From the NCBI GenBank assembly GCA_964035545.1, contig OZ037765.1, positions 3,591,001 through 3,655,000 on the forward strand: a stretch of 64,000 nt of DNA. The letters are read 5' to 3'. The notes below the pieces were generated by a model. It was not told where the DNA came from and did no database searches. It was given only the letters and a program-made list of their open reading frames with translations. Position numbers and translations under genes: made by a program. The stretch comes from Bugula neritina (Eukaryota > Bryozoa > Gymnolaemata > Cheilostomatida > Bugulidae). This document shows positions 61,701 to 64,000 of this stretch, piece by piece; position 1 is the stretch's first letter; each line of letters opens with the position of its first letter.

Positions 61701-62914
61701 CAGTAATTCCTAAAAGAGTTCAACTTACTTAAAACTTCCCAATTGCTTAATGTTACCACAGGTTTTTTCAAAATAATATAAATTAGTACACACCCTTTGT
61801 TATATAATACTTGGGTGTTGTCATTAGCATTCAGTACCGCCAAGGAATAGCAAACCACCACCTCCCCATTTCTAGCTCTGCATGTGTTGTCAGCATCACA
61901 ATATTCATCCTTTGCCTGATTTCCTTCGCATCTGCATACTAGGCCTGAAAAAGCAACAGCTTGTGAAATCATATTAAATAAGGGAGTGAAATAGTAACTT
62001 TACTGAACATTACATAGTAATCTTAGAAAAACAATTAATAAAACTGATAGATTTACCAGGTTTATAACTAGCACTTGCAACTTAACTGAAAAGAAAGTAA
62101 TACTGTGGCAAGGCAACAGTGAAAAAAAACAGACTAAAATTGTTTTGTGTTCAAAAACACAAATCTTTGTTGGTCAAACTTTTCAATCACTAAAATAATC
62201 ACCAAGTAAAAATGAATTAGATACTTGAGCTACATCAAAAAGCCTTGGCTGCAACTCTGTGGAATGACAAGGCAGCAATAGATTTTACTTGTGCCGAGAA
62301 AAAGCAATAAATAAGAAAATTAAAGTGAAGGTTTAACTAGCAAAAAACTAATCCTAACAGTTACTACCACCATGATTTCATGCCAATCCTAGCAATACCG
62401 TTTGGCTAAAGGCAACGTTATACTTATACTTATAAAGTTTTGCAATTTCTACCACAATTGAAGTTTGTTGTTAATTGAAGATGTAGCTTAATAAATAATT
62501 ATAAACCTATTTCAATTTTATGTTCATTTGCAACAATTTATATTTTGATGGAAACTTTTACAATAGCCATTTATAGGCCTAATTACATTTTGATTTACTG
62601 GGTAAAAGTGAAACTCAACTTGAAGTTGAACTTCAAAATTAAAAAAGCAAAGTATTGGCATGTGCAGCGCCAAGTCCAAATGAACTTGAATGTTGTAATG
62701 ATAATCTGGTAATCATAATCATAAAGTGATAATGTCGCTCACCTGTAGAAGATTGGGTTAAATTCGGCTGCACGGTTGATAGTTCATTGTTATTATTAGT
62801 AACACTTTGAGCTGCACTAAAACAACTCCCCGAAAAAATATGTAATACTAGGATTGTGCTTAAAACTGTCGAAAGTAGAGCGGCGCTGTCAAAGTATTTA
62901 CTTTTACAGAACAT
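54059..62914 (-). CDS. TGF-beta/activin type I receptor Ser/Thr kinase, 10 exons
   Basis: Single-pass receptor kinase that phosphorylates R-Smads. Exons: 62914-62743, 61944-61794, 61039-60891, 58941-58666, 58422-58192, 56786-56619, 56025-55939, 55547-55347, 54726-54596, 54190-54059; phases agree, 565 aa. Signal peptide ([20 protein letters not shown]), then a Cys-rich ectodomain ending in [11 protein letters not shown] at about 181-205 ([20 protein letters not shown]). GS region [16 protein letters not shown], which no type II receptor has. Kinase: GMGRFGDV loop, VAVK Lys about 290, HRD Asp about 391 (AHRDLKSKN), metal-binding Asp about 410 as DMG instead of the usual [28 protein letters not shown]. 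The L45 loop reads AADKIDNVTHTQ, close to the ALK4/5/7 type (Smad2/3 branch); [13 protein letters not shown] also fits that branch. The GS box has two extra residues relative to human ALK5. The exon 3 donor (GTCTGG) is weak but required by phase. Confidence 0.92.
55570..55915. repeat. (ACT)n microsatellite filling a receptor intron
   Basis: About 345 bp of ACT units, interrupted by GCT, ACC and ATT variants. It makes up most of the 391-bp intron between receptor exons 7 and 8. Long poly-Ser, poly-Leu and poly-Val frames here are artefacts. Confidence 0.95.
60225..60545. other. GC-richer segment in receptor intron 3, origin unknown
   Basis: About 320 bp with clearly higher GC than the flanks (for example AGCCCGGGGTTAGCCCCAGG). 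It may be a transposon fragment. GCGCTACAAAAT also occurs near 38912, but the similarity I can see is too short to define a family. Confidence 0.3.
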
Positions 62915-64000
62915 TTCACAGATTCAGATTGAACATCAACATCAACATGTAGTTGTACAATTACAATATCAGTGACAGTTGAAACCACGTCAACTTAGAA
63001 GTGAGAAGAACATGACCTTGAGTAAAAAATCTAAAGCTAATAGTGATACTAATAGCAATTTAGTGATGTACTAATAAGTGAAACGATGTGACTGTGATCG
63101 CTTGCAAGTACGATCACTATCAGTGAATCACTATCAGGGTAGTTATCTTTAGTAATTTACTAATTACTAGGTCTATTCTAATATTGACAGCTGTAAATAA
63201 CGGAAACTACTACTCATAAAGATTACTGCTCATTACTAGAACATTTACACAAATACATTAACATTTAACGTTTGTAAACATAATTTAAATATTTCATTTA
63301 ATAGATTAATTAAAAAAATAAAAAAATTGTAAACATTTTGAAATAATACTGAAACACTGCTATTATAATTAGCGTAACAATATGTCAATATGCTATTAAA
63401 AATTGCGAGGTATACAACTCCCATACCAGTTTTTAAGCATAATATTATGGATAAACAACTCCTTAATTGCAAAAGCATTTTGAGCGCACTAAGACAAGTA
63501 CAAATAACTTTTTATTGCATCTAACTCTCAAAAAACATTTTACTCAGCTAAAACATAATTTTTAAAGCAAATACATTTATCATATTGCAGCTATCATCTG
63601 GCATACTAACTACTAAGTCCTGTAATATAATAATTATTATCATTAGTTAAGATATTGGAGTTGTTGATAAATAGTGGTAAATATTTCCGAACAATATGTT
63701 CATATATCCAGTTTTATATTTTATTAAGCTCATACAAAAACAAAAAGTAATGGGTAAAAGTCATGTAACAACTATATAGAGTAATTTGATAAAGTATCAT
63801 TAGATTAAATAACTTTCAAATGTCTAATAGTTATGTATTTGTATATATAATAAAAAGAAGTTTCAGGCAGTAAGTTATTCACCGACAATTTAAAACATTT
63901 ATCATTCGCTCAAAACATATATATTATAATGCAGTAACTATATAAAGAACACAGAAAAGTCATAATAATAATAATGTAGCACTAAAAGTTTAAAATGCAA
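62915..64000. other. 5' flank of the type I receptor gene
   Basis: AT-rich; it should include the receptor promoter and 5' UTR. Simple repeats (TAATAA, ACTATCAG) are present and no gene is seen to the window end. Confidence 0.45.

Overview
The window is animal nuclear DNA: AT-rich, with multi-exon genes, GT..AG introns, tRNA-derived SINEs, many mini- and microsatellites and one complete LTR retrotransposon. The gene families (MAN1/LEMD3, KDM7/PHF8, caspases, IDH3A, a TGF-beta type I receptor) are metazoan. Compact genes and AT-rich introns suggest an invertebrate, perhaps a spiralian, but the species cannot be told from the sequence.

Layout. (1) 1092-11754, minus: a 12-exon MAN1/LEMD3-like inner nuclear membrane gene. 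(2) 12053-24492, plus: a 21-exon KDM7/PHF8-like histone demethylase, head to head with LEMD3; the start codons are 298 bp apart. (3) 25468-47494, minus: three tandem short-prodomain caspase genes with the same five-exon structure. The middle one (38401-42402) has lost the catalytic cysteine: its exon 4 reads A-E-R-G where its neighbours read A-C-R-G. (4) 29209-36142, plus: an intact, apparently young Ty3/gypsy element inserted between the first and second caspases. It has LTRs that look identical, a PBS matching tRNA-Leu, gag, and pol reached by a -1 frameshift at TTTAAAC. (5) 48554-49693, minus: an intronless IDH3A gene. (6) 54059-62914, minus: a 10-exon activin/TGF-beta type I receptor.

I assembled exons by hand from homology, splice sites and phase. 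Every multi-exon gene closes in frame from ATG to stop: 931, 906, 300, 289, 292 and 565 residues. Introns of LEMD3, KDM7 and the middle caspase carry many tandem arrays that begin at, or include, a splice site, so that copies of real donors and acceptors are repeated many times.

Functional links: MAN1 is known in vertebrates to restrain R-Smads, which the type I receptor activates, so both ends of one pathway lie in the window. The caspase trio looks like a local duplication with one member turned into a catalytically dead paralogue. The main candidates for new biology are the pseudocaspase and the splice-junction arrays.
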